64,000 nt of DNA, from assembly GCA_963989245.1 (NCBI GenBank), contig OZ022340.1, positions 42,850,525-42,914,524 on the forward strand. The letters run 5' to 3'. This stretch comes from Nansenia antarctica (Eukaryota; Chordata; Actinopteri; Argentiniformes; Microstomatidae). Numbering within the stretch: position 1 is the stretch's first letter; every line of letters begins with the position of its first letter. Of the stretch, positions 20,936 to 31,884 are shown piece after piece. The notes under the pieces are model-generated. The model saw only the letters and a program-made list of their open reading frames with translations, did no database searches and was not told where the DNA came from. The position numbers were made by a program, and so were the translations under genes.

Positions 20936-22730
20936 CTCCGTAAGGGTTCATCACTCCTGGAGCAGGTGTAGTAGGGGGCCAATATCCTCCTCCTTGGCTC
21001 CCCCCTGCGGCCCCCTGGGGCCTGTTGCAGCAGGTACAGGCTAGATGTCCATTCTGGTCGCATTGGTAACACGGTTCTAGCATCTTCTTCCCTGCTGCTG
21101 TCCATCCCCCTGGTGGTGGTCCTTGGCCAGGCTGGTTGTACATCTGGTATGGAACCGCTTGCACCCCTGGTGGCCCTTGTGGGTATGGATACCCCCCTTG
21201 TGGCCCCTGTGGGTAGGACTGGTAAGTAGCAGGATACCCCCCTTGTGGCCCCTGTGAGTAGGACTGGTAAGTAGCAGTCTGCACTCCAGGTGGCTGTTGC
21301 TGTGGGGCTAAAGCCTGCACTCCCTCTATGTTCCTCTCGCTTTCAGTCAATTGCACATGAGTCAATATTCTGAGTGATTCTTTGTCTCGTGCCTTCTGTA
21401 TCTGAATATTCTTTCGATATAACTCAACTTGATGAGCTACGTGGTCTATATAAACAGCTTTGTTCATGTGTCGTAGCCCCACCACTTCTGCTAGCTTATC
21501 CTTAACTGGGGTAGGAAGCCCTTCTTGTATTTTTTCCCTGATTATGGATTTTTCTAAGGGGTTATCTTCAGCGTCCTTCCCTGTCACACTTCTCCATTGA
21601 GAGTGCACACGGGCCACAAAACCCCGGGGATTCTCATCTCCCCCCAGTGGCTTCACAATGATATTGTCTGGGTGAATGTGAGTAGGGTAAGTCTCTCTGA
21701 TTGCTTTCCACAGTTTGCCTCTGTTTGCTGCGAAGAGCTCTGGATCATAAACTGATGTATTGATATATCTATGAAGTCCTGCCTTCATCAATATTTCCTG
21801 CATTGTATCCAATCCTGCAATAAAAGCTAAGAGTCTTTTCAGGTCTCCCATTGCGGCCTGCGTTCCTGTCAGTATCACGTCGACCTCTCGCGTCCACGAA
21901 TGTCCTCCCTCCTCCAGAACTGGGAGTTTCTCGATCACTTCAGACAGATCTGTATAATGCCACGGATGATATTCCATCTTGTTACCCCGAATCAGCACTG
22001 GACAGTTCTTTAATGTATTTGATGACATTTGATGACAATCTTCCTCTTCCTCTCTTTCTCGTTGCTCCTTCAGCCATCTGTGGTGTCTTCTCCCACCTTT
22101 CTTTTCGGCTGTGACTATCATCTTCCTGACCCGAGCGTTGTAGCCTTCATCAGCATTGTCGTCATCACTTGAGTCTTCACTGCCATCTTCGCTGTCATCT
22201 TCCTCGTCACTCCTGTCGTCCCCTTTTCCCCTTGGCTCCTTCTTCTTCTTCTTCTGGGAATGGTCCTTCATTGCCTTAGCATATGGAGGGGGACTGGAGA
22301 CTGGACACATGTTTGTGAATGGAATGTTCAATTTCTGTTCCAGTGTTCTGGCCAATTCATTTTTCTTTTCTGGATTCATGTGAGCTGTTTTCTCATTCCA
22401 AGCTGATGCTACTTTCTGCCCCTCTACCTTAAAGAGGTCTAAGATGTCTAATTCTAACTTGCGTTTCTCTGACCTATCTTTCCCTTTCTGATTTGCCTTG
22501 TGTACATTGATAAGTATCTCCAATGTTGCAATTAATTGTAAATTAAGGCTGCCCTCTTTCGGCCACGGCTGTTCAATGTATGCCCAACGGCTATTCCATT
22601 TCGTTGACATTTTGCTAATTTCCCTAACAAGAGGATTCATTTTTTCCACTATAGCCATAGGGGATAAAGTTGCCAATATTCCACTATCCTCACTAATATC
22701 TTTTAACACCTTCGTTGAATTTGCTCCCAT
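20916..22730 (-). CDS. gag: ERV Gag polyprotein, intact (copy 2)
   Basis: 604 codons from ATG at 22730 to UAG at 20916. Met-Gly start (possible myristoylation). Order: matrix-like part (1-150); a PPPY late-domain-like motif near residue 150; a Lys run and an acidic Asp/Ser/Glu cluster (~160-205); capsid-like part (~250-440); Gln/Pro/Gly/Tyr repeats (YPQGPQGGYP type, ~480-540); and a single CCHC zinc knuckle (C-x2-C-x4-H-x4-C, residues 554-567). One knuckle, the UAG end and the 4-bp target duplication all suit a class I (gamma/epsilon-like) retrovirus. Gag packages RNA and builds the particle. No frameshift or stop was seen. It is very similar to the Gag at 1-1422. Confidence 0.92.
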   Translation of the reverse strand: MGANSTKVLKDISEDSGILATLSPMAIVEKMNPLVREISKMSTKWNSRWAYIEQPWPKEGSLNLQLIATLEILINVHKANQKGKDRSEKRKLELDILDLFKVEGQKVASAWNEKTAHMNPEKKNELARTLEQKLNIPFTNMCPVSSPPPYAKAMKDHSQKKKKKEPRGKGDDRSDEEDDSEDGSEDSSDDDNADEGYNARVRKMIVTAEKKGGRRHHRWLKEQREREEEEDCHQMSSNTLKNCPVLIRGNKMEYHPWHYTDLSEVIEKLPVLEEGGHSWTREVDVILTGTQAAMGDLKRLLAFIAGLDTMQEILMKAGLHRYINTSVYDPELFAANRGKLWKAIRETYPTHIHPDNIIVKPLGGDENPRGFVARVHSQWRSVTGKDAEDNPLEKSIIREKIQEGLPTPVKDKLAEVVGLRHMNKAVYIDHVAHQVELYRKNIQIQKARDKESLRILTHVQLTESERNIEGVQALAPQQQPPGVQTATYQSYSQGPQGGYPATYQSYPQGPQGGYPYPQGPPGVQAVPYQMYNQPGQGPPPGGWTAAGKKMLEPCYQCDQNGHLACTCCNRPQGAAGGSQGGGYWPPTTPAPGVMNPYGGPAAGL

Positions 22731-24373
22731 TTTAAGCTGATTGATTTATACTGCTCAATATGCTGAAAATATTCTATAAGGTGTACTTTTCTCACAACCC
22801 ACCTTCCTATTGCCTTGTTTGCTAAACAAATGCTAGTCCAATATAACTGTATTAACCGTCCCCACAAAACCCTGCAACTCAGAATAACAGATTTGCCTCT
22901 TGTGTATGTCAGTGCAGTATTAACTTAAATCTAATCTCTGTGTAAGTACTTTATACTTAAATGTGTTTCCTAATTGTTTATGAATATGTGTCACTTAATT
23001 ACTCATTCAATACTAATTACAGTTCTGGTCAACACAATTATTAAATCACAAAGGTTGGTCAACACCTAAGTATTCACCGATTTACAAAAACCCTTTTACT
23101 GCTTAATTATCAATACAAACTATTCTGCTATTCCTAATCAAATACTGTGAAAACGAACTTAACTTGAAATAAAAAGATGTAAAACACGAATATTAATTAC
23201 AACCTGTAAAGAAATCGACTTGTTATTTGGAAAAGAATGAATGATTAATTATTAATTACAATCTGTAAAGAAATCGACTTGTTATTGGGAAAGAATGAAT
23301 GATTAATTAGACTTAGTCATTGTACAATCGTACACTTCATTGATGTAAACCTGGGAAGTCATTCAGCTATTATCGAAAAAAGAAATGATTATTATTAGAT
23401 TATCACAAAACAATTGATCAAAGTTCTGTGAAACAGAAAATGAAATGATCTGAATAATTAATTCAATCAATTAGTAATTAATTAAATTAATTAAAGTAAT
23501 ATATAACGATCATTTACAAACATCATCAATGAAGGAGGGTTGTATTTCATCAATTTACAGAGAGCCAATGTTTTAAAAATGTCTTGTCGTGTTTTGGCCA
23601 GCAGATGGAGCTGTGCTCCGGCTAACGCGCATCGATTGCGCATGCGCCAGCTCTTCCATGTAAAATGGAGGCTATGAATGTTTTAACCGTAACTCTAAAC
23701 TATTTAAAATACCCCGCTGATCAATTCACTTTATCTCTATCTCTAAATTACTACACAATATATTCACGTTTTCCACAGTCTCTTCACAGAGATGTCTAAA
23801 GGCCCTGTGTGTCCGCGTGTGTCTGCGCGCGTGCCCGAGCGTGCGTGTTATCGCTCCGTTTACAACAATGGACAATGCAAATGGCGCCTAAGCTCCGCTG
23901 AAAGTACACTGCAAATGGCGCCCAAGCTCCGCCCACACAATGGCGTCCTCTCACACAGACAAAGAGCCTCACATGTTCTCCACTGCTACAATACAAAACA
24001 GACTACCCAGTCCACCCACACTCCAACACATAAACATAACCTCACCGAATTTTACACAGACACACACGATATTCCAATACCGTACAAACAAATCTATTAG
24101 TTCCACAACTAATATCTTAACACAATATTACACCAAAAAACGAATTACCAAATTCGGCCCTTATCACCAACCCAGGCTTATTAAAGATTATGAAAAGTTT
24201 GTTTCTATTCCAACAAGATTACCGTTATACAAGATTCTTTTGACTATAACTTATCTGAGATTTACAGTCTATTTTAAACACACCAATCGACTAGAGAGAG
24301 ATCTCTGCAGAAAACCTACCTTCTTCGTCAGATTGAAGAGTTTGCACAATACTGTAAATTAAGCTATATTGTC
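22731..24373 (-). other. ERV copy 2 untranslated leader (about 1.65 kb)
   Basis: Long AT-rich leader between the primer site and gag. Contains two near-identical 60-bp blocks near 23195-23295 (ATTAATTACAACCTGTAAAG type) and a CpG-rich patch with GCGCATGCGCC near 23637. It aligns in blocks with 1423-3420. No coding potential. Confidence 0.7.
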
Positions 24374-24391
24374 TCCTGCTAGGCTCGCCAT
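24374..24391 (-). other. Primer binding site of ERV copy 2
   Basis: The minus strand reads TGGCGAGCCTAGCAGGAG one to two bases inside the 5' LTR. The complement ends GGCTCGCCA, fitting the 3' end of tRNA-Arg; I recall that snakehead retrovirus also uses tRNA-Arg. The match beyond the first nine bases is imperfect. Confidence 0.65.
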
Positions 24392-24392
24392 G

Positions 24393-24746
24393 TGTTGTGT
24401 ATTTCTTATTGGCTATGAATCAAAGAACAGATATTGAGTTTAAGACAATTTAATCAGTTACAGGCAGATATATACATTACGTCTGTTCCCCGTGGACCTG
24501 GGCTGGAAAGAGGCCGCTTTCTCCCTTCCTGGCTGGTTTCCTCCAGTCCCCTAGATCCCTGCCCTCTTATGCAAATACAGTCACAGGTCATAGCCTATCA
24601 CCTTATCTAGATGGTCATGAGGGCCGTCCCCTGTGATGTCACTGTGATGTCACCCTTCCGGGTGCCCGCTGGTGCAAACATGAAGGCTACAGAATAGCAT
24701 GACCCCCTATCATACTATCTATGCATGTGTGTGGAAATATACGACA
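24393..24746 (-). repeat. ERV 5' LTR (copy 2)
   Basis: Appears identical over 354 bp to the 3' LTR at 18015-18368. Octamer at 24569-24576 and duplicated TGTGATGTCAC elements as in the partner. Followed by the GTAT duplication at 24747-24750. Confidence 0.95.
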
Positions 24747-24751
24747 GTATA

Positions 24752-25420
24752 AATTGGACTCACATCCAATTGTTTAGACTCTGTTTCGACCAAGCAGGGC
24801 CCTGCTGCGCGCTTGCCTTCTTCGGTGTATGGGTAGTTGTTTTCCTCTCCACTCCACCAGGCTCGGGGCCGAGGGGCTACCCTTTTACCACCCCGAGACC
24901 TGGTTGAGGGGCTCACCCGGGCTATATTTCTGGACACCCCTCCAGAAGCCACGTCATCGTCTCGTCATCTAATACCGACAGACCATGCATCCCGTTGGGT
25001 GGGTGGTACACCGGGCAGTCCAGGATAACATGGTCTGCGGTTTGTTCCTCTGCGCCACACTCGCACGACGCGTTTGGGGCCAAGCCCCATCTGTGCATTG
25101 ATGAGCGGAAACGCCCGACGCCGGTCCGGAGACGATTGAGCCTCACCCAGAATAGCCTTGGCAAGTCCATCCCGAGGGGCTCAGGGCCGGCGACTGGGAT
25201 GTGGTCGAGGAGTTTGGAGGTGTTTACCTCCCACTCCGCGCGCCACATATAATCCGCCCATCCTGCTGCACTGATGTTAAGATCTCTGCATTGCTGCCTG
25301 AGATCCTGTGCGGCAGGCACAAATGGGTGTCTCGACTTGAGACGCCGGGAGGGCTCCGCTGTTATAGTGAGCCTATCATGGAGCAGATGGTTATAAAGCT
25401 CCACGGCCCGCGCTTGCCTA
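24752..25420 (-). pseudogene. I/R1-like LINE ORF2 C-terminus
   Basis: The minus strand encodes, at 24922-25404, a block ending RLNRLRTGVGRF...CECGAEEQTADHVILDCP, the C-terminal cysteine-histidine motif (C-x-C-x8-H-x4-C) of I/R1/jockey-type LINE ORF2. Upstream domains are absent. It borders the ERV on its right side. Confidence 0.65.
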
Positions 25421-25895
25421 TGCGCGCGTGTGGCGCACCCGCCTCTTTCTCACACCAGGTCAAATTACGCAGTAAAATTTCTCCCGAAACCATTGGTCAG
25501 AATGTCATGATTGACCCCTCATTTGAATCGTCAGAACCAATAGAATCGAGCAGAGGCGAAAAAAAGACTTTCGAGGATCAATGATATGGAAATTCGGGGG
25601 TTGAAACCAAGCATGCTTGGTTTTGCTATGTGACGTGGCTGTAAACAACAGCGTCTCACTCGCTCACTTTTTACTGGTCTAACAATCACCCGCTTTTGAC
25701 ATTTAGAATGGAATCTAATGAATCGTTTGCGACATCGATGAACATTATTGATAAAGGTAAGCTCTTTATATCTGTTATATTAAACATAGGCCCAAATCTC
25801 GCCCCACCGGTGTCACGGTGGATAAGAACGGGTTCCAAAAAGATCGAATGTATTCTGTTTGACCGGGGAAACAACGTCCCCAGCCCCCCTGCGCC
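25421..25895 (+). other. Possible promoter and first exon fragment
   Basis: An ATG at 25708 begins a short frame that runs into AAAG|GTAAGCTC near 25757, a good splice donor. Upstream are CCATTGG and ACCAATAGA (opposed CCAAT boxes), TGTGACGTGG near 25630, and a perfect 20-bp palindrome at 25604-25623 (AAACCAAGCATGCTTGGTTT). No downstream exon was recognised before LINE sequence starts near 25896, so this may be a gene start or the 5' end of a transposon. Confidence 0.3.
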
Positions 25896-26762
25896 GACGG
25901 CTCTGAAATGGAGTTTGTCATGTCCTATAGGCCTCTGGCTGGACTCATCTCTTTCTTTCACAACTCACATTAATAATCTTCAGGCCAAAGTCAAATCTAA
26001 ATTGGGCTTCCTGTTTCGCAAAACAAGACTTCCTTCATGCATTCCGCTAAACACACTCACCACTGGTGCACCCTTCACTACTCACCACTGGTGCACCCTT
26101 CACTACTCACCACTGGTGCACCCTTCACTACTCACAACTGGTGCGCCCTTGACGACTCACCACTGGTTCACCCTTCACTACTCACCACTGGTGCACCCTT
26201 CACTACTCACCACTGCGATCTCTAGTGGACTGGTCCTCCCTTCATACCAGGTGGCTTCTTCATTGGCTTAATTTACAAGACAATTAATTTAAAGTGGGAA
26301 AACACTTCCCTACCTCTCATCTCTCCTGCACTTCATCTCTCACAATGGTTACCACTCAAGGTCTGGGGATCTCATCAGGCTTACCATCCCAAAAGCCCGC
26401 ACTGTTTTTGGCCGCAACTCCTTCTGTTTTGCTAGAGTAAAAACAAAACACGGTGCAGCAGCTTTCAGTCACGCTGCCGCATTCTCCTGGAACAAACTCC
26501 CTGAAGAAATTAAACAGGCCCAAACCCTTAAAATATTTAAATCTAAGCTAAAAACCTTAATGTTTTGCACTTCTATCAATGTATTTTTTCCATTAACTAT
26601 TGTCTTGTTAAATGTTTTAGCTTTTTACTTCTTATATTTGCTTTTATTCATTGAATTTTTTATTTTCTTACTATGCTCCTCTTGCTGTATTTTTAAATAA
26701 TGTAAGTAAAGCACTTTGAATTGCCCCTGTTGTATGAAATGTGCTATACAAATAAACTTGCC
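25896..26762 (+). pseudogene. LINE fragment with internal minisatellite
   Basis: Begins with RT thumb-like coding (LWLDSSLSFTTHINNLQAKV), is interrupted by a minisatellite at 26045-26215, then continues with LPYLSSLL, RLTIPKART and FGRNSFCF in broken frames. It ends in a tail with GCACTTTGAATTGCCC...AATGTGCTATACAAATAAA. The same tail recurs near 51765-51825. Confidence 0.65.
26045..26215 (+). repeat. 25-bp minisatellite, about 7 copies
   Basis: Unit CACTGGTGCACCCTTCACTA-CTCAC, nearly perfect, replacing part of a LINE coding region. Confidence 0.9.
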
Positions 26763-26765
26763 TTT

Positions 26766-27175
26766 GCTGCAGCAAACAATTGGACCACTTTAGAAGACAC
26801 ACTCAAACTCACAGCACTCACATCACTTACTATTTTCAAACAGAAACTTTAACAGATCATAGCTGACTGTGGTTCCTGTTGATTCCCCCCCCCCCCCCCC
26901 ACACACACACACACAAGCACACACATTAACACACAACCCCCCCCCCTCTCCCTTCACACAGAGTGCTAGTTGACTTTGTTTTTATTTATTTTATCTACGC
27001 TGTCTTTGCCGTTCTCATATATTGTATGTATTGTTTTGTGTTGACCCAGTGGTGTATTTTTGTATATATGTTTGTATTTATTCTTGCTGGGGCCTCTTGG
27101 CCAGGTCATCATTGACAATGAGAAATTGGTTCTCAATTGATTTGACCTGTTAAATAGGTCAAATAGATGAATAAT
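26766..27175 (+). pseudogene. LINE 3' end with C-run and CA repeat
   Basis: The first ~80 bp translate to a NNWTTLEDTLKLTALTSLTIF-like C-terminus of a fish LINE. Then come an 18-base C-run (26886-26903), a CA stretch, and a tail with TTGGCCAGGTCATCATTGAC...GACCTGTTAAATAGG, a common fish LINE 3' tail. Confidence 0.5.
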
Positions 27176-27187
27176 TATATCAGAACT

Positions 27188-27270
27188 TTAGGATGGCAGA
27201 GTGGAATAAGTTGCTGCACTCAGATCACAGTGTCATTTTGAGGTGTGGGTTCAAATCTCGCTTCTGACAT
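27188..27270 (+). repeat. tRNA-like SINE head
   Basis: TGGCAGAGTGG (A box) and GGGTTCAAATCTC (B box) are spaced as in a tRNA-derived pol III promoter, about 50 bp apart as in class II tRNAs (Leu/Ser). No conventional tRNA fold was verified; a SINE head or tRNA pseudogene is likeliest. Confidence 0.5.
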
Positions 27271-27998
27271 ACACTTTTTACTAGGTAGTAGTGGGGATTA
27301 CTCACCGAATCCATTTTGTTGCAGTATTTTGGCTTGACTAGCAAGTTTGTGTTGTGATTCTCAACAACGTTGAAACGTAGTTCCGTGTTTCAAAAGAAAA
27401 GTCAGAACATTTTGATTGATTGCCGACATGCGGACAAAATGATCAGACTGTGTCACTGTGAACATGTGGTCAGGAATGTAACCAACGTCTCATCATTATA
27501 ATCCAGTAGCCTACACAAAACAGTCTGTCTTGAAACCCCTCTACAGGCGTTTGACACGCATGTCAGTAGAAGTTATGATTTATAGTAATATGAATTAATG
27601 GTAATAAGATTAATTCGCGTCAATTATCTTTTACCGGGTTAAGATTTCCAAATTAACCGCGATCATTAACACATTAATATTGACAGCCCCAGTTTAAAAT
27701 GATGGTGTAGGCTAAGTTACGAGAACTGACATAACTACAATGGTGTTTGAAGCCTTTCTGACTAGTAATGATGTTCTTCTAGCATTGTAACTGCCAGTGG
27801 CCCCTGGATTTGGCATAATTACTATTTCTTATGATTACTGATGGATAGATGATTCACTTATTTATACAAATGTATTTATTGTAAATCGATTTGGATGAAG
27901 GCTTCTGTCAAATGAAACACAACACAAACTGACATGGAAGGACAGACAGGAGAGAGTGGGATGAGCTGGCAGACTAGAAGGAAGTGGGGGGCGTGACA
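27271..27998. other. Unassigned; contains the left arm of an inverted repeat
   Basis: No gene. The block 27785-27872 is the reverse complement (diverged) of 29339-29436, on the far side of the Tc1 remnant. Confidence 0.5.
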
Positions 27999-29341
27999 TC
28001 CACAGATTTCATGTTAACAAACTATAGTTTTGGCAAGTCGGTTAGGGCATCAGATTATTTCACTTATTTTCATGTAATTCACTGTATCACAATTCCAGTG
28101 CATTAAGTTGACTGTTCCAGAAAATGATGTCATGGCTTTAGAAGCTACTAGTTTACATCATTTGAGTCAATTGGAGGTGTACCTGTGGATGTATTTTAAG
28201 GCCTACCATCAAACTCTTTGCTTGATATCATGGGAAAATCAAAAGAAATCAGACAAGATTTGTGGACCTCCACAAGTCTGGTTCATCCTTGGGAGCAATT
28301 TCCAAATGGCTGAAGGTACCACGCTCATCTGTACAAATAATAGTATGCAAGTATAAACACCATGGGACCACAAAGCTGTCATACTGCTCAGGAAGGAGAC
28401 ACATTCTGTCTCCTAGAAATGAACGTACTTTGATGAAAAATGTAAAGCAGTCCTAGAACAACAGCAAAGAACCTTGCGAAGATGCTGGAGGAAACAGGTA
28501 CATAATGACCAACATTGTTTTGTAGGAAAAAGAAGGAAGGAAGTTTGCAAGCTGAAGAACACCATCCCAAATGTGAAGCACAGGGTGGCAGCATCATGTT
28601 GTGGGGTGCTTTGCTGCAGGGGGGACTGGTGCACTTCACAACATAGATGGCATCATGAGGAAGGAAAAAGATGTGGATATATTGAAGCAAGACATCAGCC
28701 AGGAAGTTAAAGCTTGGTGTCTGGGTCTTGGGTCTTCCAAATGGAAAATAAGCCTAAGCACCAATGGTTCTCAAGCCTAATGGCCGGTAGGCGGCTTGAT
28801 GTACAACCCCTGGACATGACGCTGGTCACAGGGTCTTTCCCCCAATCCAACCATTAATGCTGAGTGCCATGCAGGGAGGCATCGGGTACCATTTTTAGTC
28901 TTTGGTATGACTCAGCCAGGGATCAAATTCACAACCTCCCAATCTCATGGCGGACACTCTAACCGCAAGGCCACTGAGCTGGGGGGCAAGCAAGGAGGCT
29001 TACAAATGTGACTCAGCTACACCAGTTCTGTCAGGTGGAACATTCCACCAACTTATTGTGGGAAGCTTGTGGAAGGCTACCCGAAAGGTTTGACCCAAGT
29101 TAAACAATTTAAAGGCAATGCTACCAAATGCTAACTAGGTGCAAACTTCTGACCCACTGGGAATCTCAAGAAAATTAAAACTGAAATAAATCTCTACTAT
29201 TATTCAGACATTTTACATTCTTAAAATAAAGCAGTGATCCTAACCTAAGACACAATGATTTCTAGGATTAAATGTCAGGAATTGTGGAAAAAAAATAGTT
29301 TGAATGTATTTGGCTATGGAAGTATGCCGACTTCAACTGTA
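27999..29341 (+). mobile_element. Sleeping Beauty-type Tc1 remnant
   Basis: The left part has AACAAACTATAGTTTTGGCA, the inner left repeat of salmonid-type Tc1 elements. The transposase N-terminus is seen at 28256-28470 (SGSSLGAISKWLKVPRSSVQ type, paired-like HTH), then a fragment with LKNTIPNVKHR and GGLVHF, then the 3' part from 28995. The right end reads CCGACTTCAACTG (29328-29340), the Sleeping Beauty-family terminus. Multiple stops and a large internal loss, so non-functional. Confidence 0.85.
28838..28985 (-). repeat. tRNA-derived SINE inserted in the Tc1 remnant
   Basis: The minus strand reads CAGCTCAGTGGCCTTGCGGT...TTGTGAATTTGATCCCTGGC: an A box with TAGAGTGTCCG spacing and a diverged B box. 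It continues with ATACCAAAGACTAAAAATGG and CCTCCCTGCATGGCACTCAG, a SINE body I recall as common in teleosts. Confidence 0.75.
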
Positions 29342-29470
29342 CATTTGTCTAAGTGAATCATCTATTTATCAGTCATCATAAGAAAAATAAATCTATATTA
29401 GGATCAGAGGCCATTGGCAGTCGCAATGCTAGAAGAAGGAATAATTGTGAGTTCGATCCCCGGCTGATCG
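29339..29470 (+). repeat. Inverted-arm copy ending in a tRNA-like B box
   Basis: Block 29339-29436 matches the reverse complement of 27785-27872. After it comes GAGTTCGATCCCCGGC near 29449, a pol III B-box-like sequence, with TGGCAGTCGCAATGC near 29416 as a weak A box. Confidence 0.45.
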
Positions 29471-29605
29471 ATCTTCAGTGAAAAAATATTTAGCTATTTA
29501 CTCCTCATTAATCACTCGGCACTCACTGTCCACTTTTCTTTTCTTTGGCCCACTCATTGTCACAGAAGGGCTCAATTCAGTAGCAAACAGTAGCAAAAGT
29601 GAATT

Positions 29606-31222
29606 AGAAAGGATAGACCACAGAATATCCCCCTGCCCCCTCCCTCATCTTTGTTTACTAGAATCAAGAAATAGTTTACCAACTTTATTTGGCAAAATAA
29701 ACGGTCCAGATTGCGTCTATCTTTACTTTATCTACCATATGACAGAGGTGGCCTTAAATGCCCAAACATCCAATGGTATTACTGGGCAGCTCAATTGCGG
29801 TCCATTATGTTTTATTTTTCATCTAGAAGCCCTCCTGCTTGGATGGATTTGGAATCCTGTTCTCTTACACAAAGCTTACCACTGCACTTATATCTGTATT
29901 CAGCGGAGCGTAAATACCTGAAGAAAAATACAGACAACCCTATTATATTGAACATGATTGATGTTTGGTTTGATACTTGCAAATATTTTAATATAAACTC
30001 TTCCATGTCACGTTTCAGTCCTATTTGGGGTAATGCCAATTTTAAACCGGGGACAAGTGATACAGGATTTCGAATATGGGCTGGAAAAGACTTAAGGAAA
30101 GTACAAGACATGTACAGTGAGGAGGAAGTATTTGTCCTTTGCAGAAATATCAACCAAATATGACATTCCAAAAAATCATTTTTTCAAATATCTTCAAATT
30201 AGGAGCTTTATATCCTCATCACAAAATCATTCGTTAGATATACCTGTCCTTTCCACATTGGAGTTAGCAGTCACAAGACATTGTTATGATAAAGGTTTAA
30301 TTTCAACTATGTATAACTTGTTTGTGTCTGGATCTGATGAATCGTCAGAATCAAAACTGAGATTATGGAAGGAAGACATAGAGGAGGAAATATCTTTAGA
30401 AGACTGTAGGCATGTAAGGAGGCACAGTGGCAGACAATCAGCAGTAGCTTGAAACTGATACAATATAAATGGTTGATGCGTACATACATAACCCCTGTTA
30501 AGTTGCATAAGTTTAATGACAACATTCCTGATACTTGTATTAAGTGCAATGAGGCAAGAGGGACACTGTACCACTGTGTATGGGAATGTGTGAAAGTGAA
30601 TACCTTTTGGCAGGATGTTATTAATATGGTTGATCAAATTTTATCAAAGAAATTACCATTGGATCCCAAACTTTTTATTCTTGGTATATATCCCACCAAT
30701 CCACATTTACGAAGCAAAGAGATTAGATTCATAGACATGTGTATATTACAAGCAAAACGTACAATTGCTCTTAATTGGAAAAATGTTGATGGACCAAGAA
30801 TTGGAATGTGGGTTAAAGAAATGGCGTCAAATATGTCGATGGAAAAGATAACGTATATTGTTAGACGTAAACAGAGTGTTTTTGATGATATATGGAGGCC
30901 CTTTAAGTATTTCTTAAGGCATATGTTGGTCATTTGCTTCAACAAGAACAAGCTCTGGGGGAGTAGAGTAGCTTTATGACCGTGTACATTGACCAGGAAT
31001 GCACCCTTTTATATTAATTTATTTTATTTTATTATTATTACTACTTATTATTAATATTCTTTAGGTTATATCATTTATTTATTGTTTAGGTTTTTTCCTT
31101 TTTTGTGTGTGTCTTTTCAATTGTTAGGGATGGGGTTATGGGCGGGAGAACAGGGTGAAAAATGTTTGCTGTGTTTTGTACTGTTGTTTTGTATGTTTAA
31201 AAAAAAAAGAAAGGATAGACCA
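29606..31222 (+). mobile_element. 5'-truncated L1 with 15-bp target duplication
   Basis: The direct repeat AGAAAGGATAGACCA occurs at 29606-29620 and 31208-31222. Between them lies L1 ORF2 C-terminal sequence, a 3' UTR and a short poly(A) (31199-31208). This is the signature of target-primed reverse transcription. The insert is about 1.59 kb. Confidence 0.92.
29660..30979 (+). pseudogene. L1 ORF2 C-terminal region, frameshifted
   Basis: Three frames in succession: 29660-30163 (LSLLYLPYDRGGLKCPNIQW, WAAQLRS), 30117-30452 (KYDIPKNHFFKYLQIRSF) and 30449-30979. The last holds TCIKCNEARGTLYHCVWEC, a C-x2-C...H-x4-C motif of L1 ORF2. At least two frameshifts. It differs in sequence from the L1 at 3845-7436, so it is another L1 subfamily. 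Confidence 0.8.
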
Positions 31223-31880
31223 GACTCCAGCAAAGGTCAATTGTGTCTGGAGTGCGCCATCTAGTGGGATCAACTGAAACACCGGTTATTGCAGGAAAAA
31301 GGCAAAATGAATGCAGTCTTTACTATAATTTGGACAATTTTGTACCGATATTTGACGAGTTGATGAGTTTTTGGAGACTGTATTTGCTCTTCTTTTATTT
31401 TCCGTATTACAGTCCGGTTGTTTTGTATTAGGCCTACCTGTCAATACTCAGTAAAGAGTGACTGATTCTACAAAACCTGCCTACTATACTACCTCCTTTG
31501 TTCTACTCTGCAACTGGGTCCAAACCTTAACACAGTGGGGAATAGCTGCAATGAAAATATGTTGAATTTAAAAATGATTGATTGACTTATTATGGGAATA
31601 TGTCTATGTTTTAAGTTGGCGGCCTGCCACGCTGTTAATATATGCAAAACCCGGAGTGCCAAATAAAGCTTTGTCCCAAACATTATAGAAGCCAATGTAT
31701 ACAAAAGCAGTAATAGCCAAAGGATAGGCAAAGAGGTACTGATTCGGGAAAAAAAGCATAAACACGCACCCAAATCAAAGTAGCAAAGGGGAGATATAGC
31801 AGGTTCATACCTCGGTTTTAGCTTTGCCATCTCTAACTCCAGATGTGCGTTGGGGAGTCCCATCAAGCTTGAGCCATCTT
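31223..31880. other. Unassigned
   Basis: No recognised gene. A 141-codon minus-strand frame at 31489-31914 shows no family resemblance and seems fortuitous. Confidence 0.4.
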
Positions 31881-31884
31881 CAGT

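Larger units (their letters stand above)
18011..24750 (-). mobile_element. Complete young non-autonomous class I ERV (minus strand)
   Basis: LTRs at 18015-18368 and 24393-24746 (354 bp each) look identical throughout by eye. GTAT flanks both ends (18011-18014 and 24747-24750), a 4-bp target duplication. Order on the minus strand: 5' LTR, tRNA-Arg-like primer site, 1.66 kb leader, gag (604 codons), in-frame UAG, a pol frame (619 codons from its first alternative start), AT-rich 3' UTR, polypurine tract, 3' LTR. Pol lacks RT, and there is no recognisable integrase core or env. The copy must have been mobilised by proteins supplied in trans, and recently. It is distinct from the copy at 1-3832. 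Confidence 0.95.

Noticed and set aside
27188..27270. Functional tRNA gene
   Set aside because: A and B boxes are present but I could not form acceptor and anticodon stems; more likely a SINE head or pseudogene.
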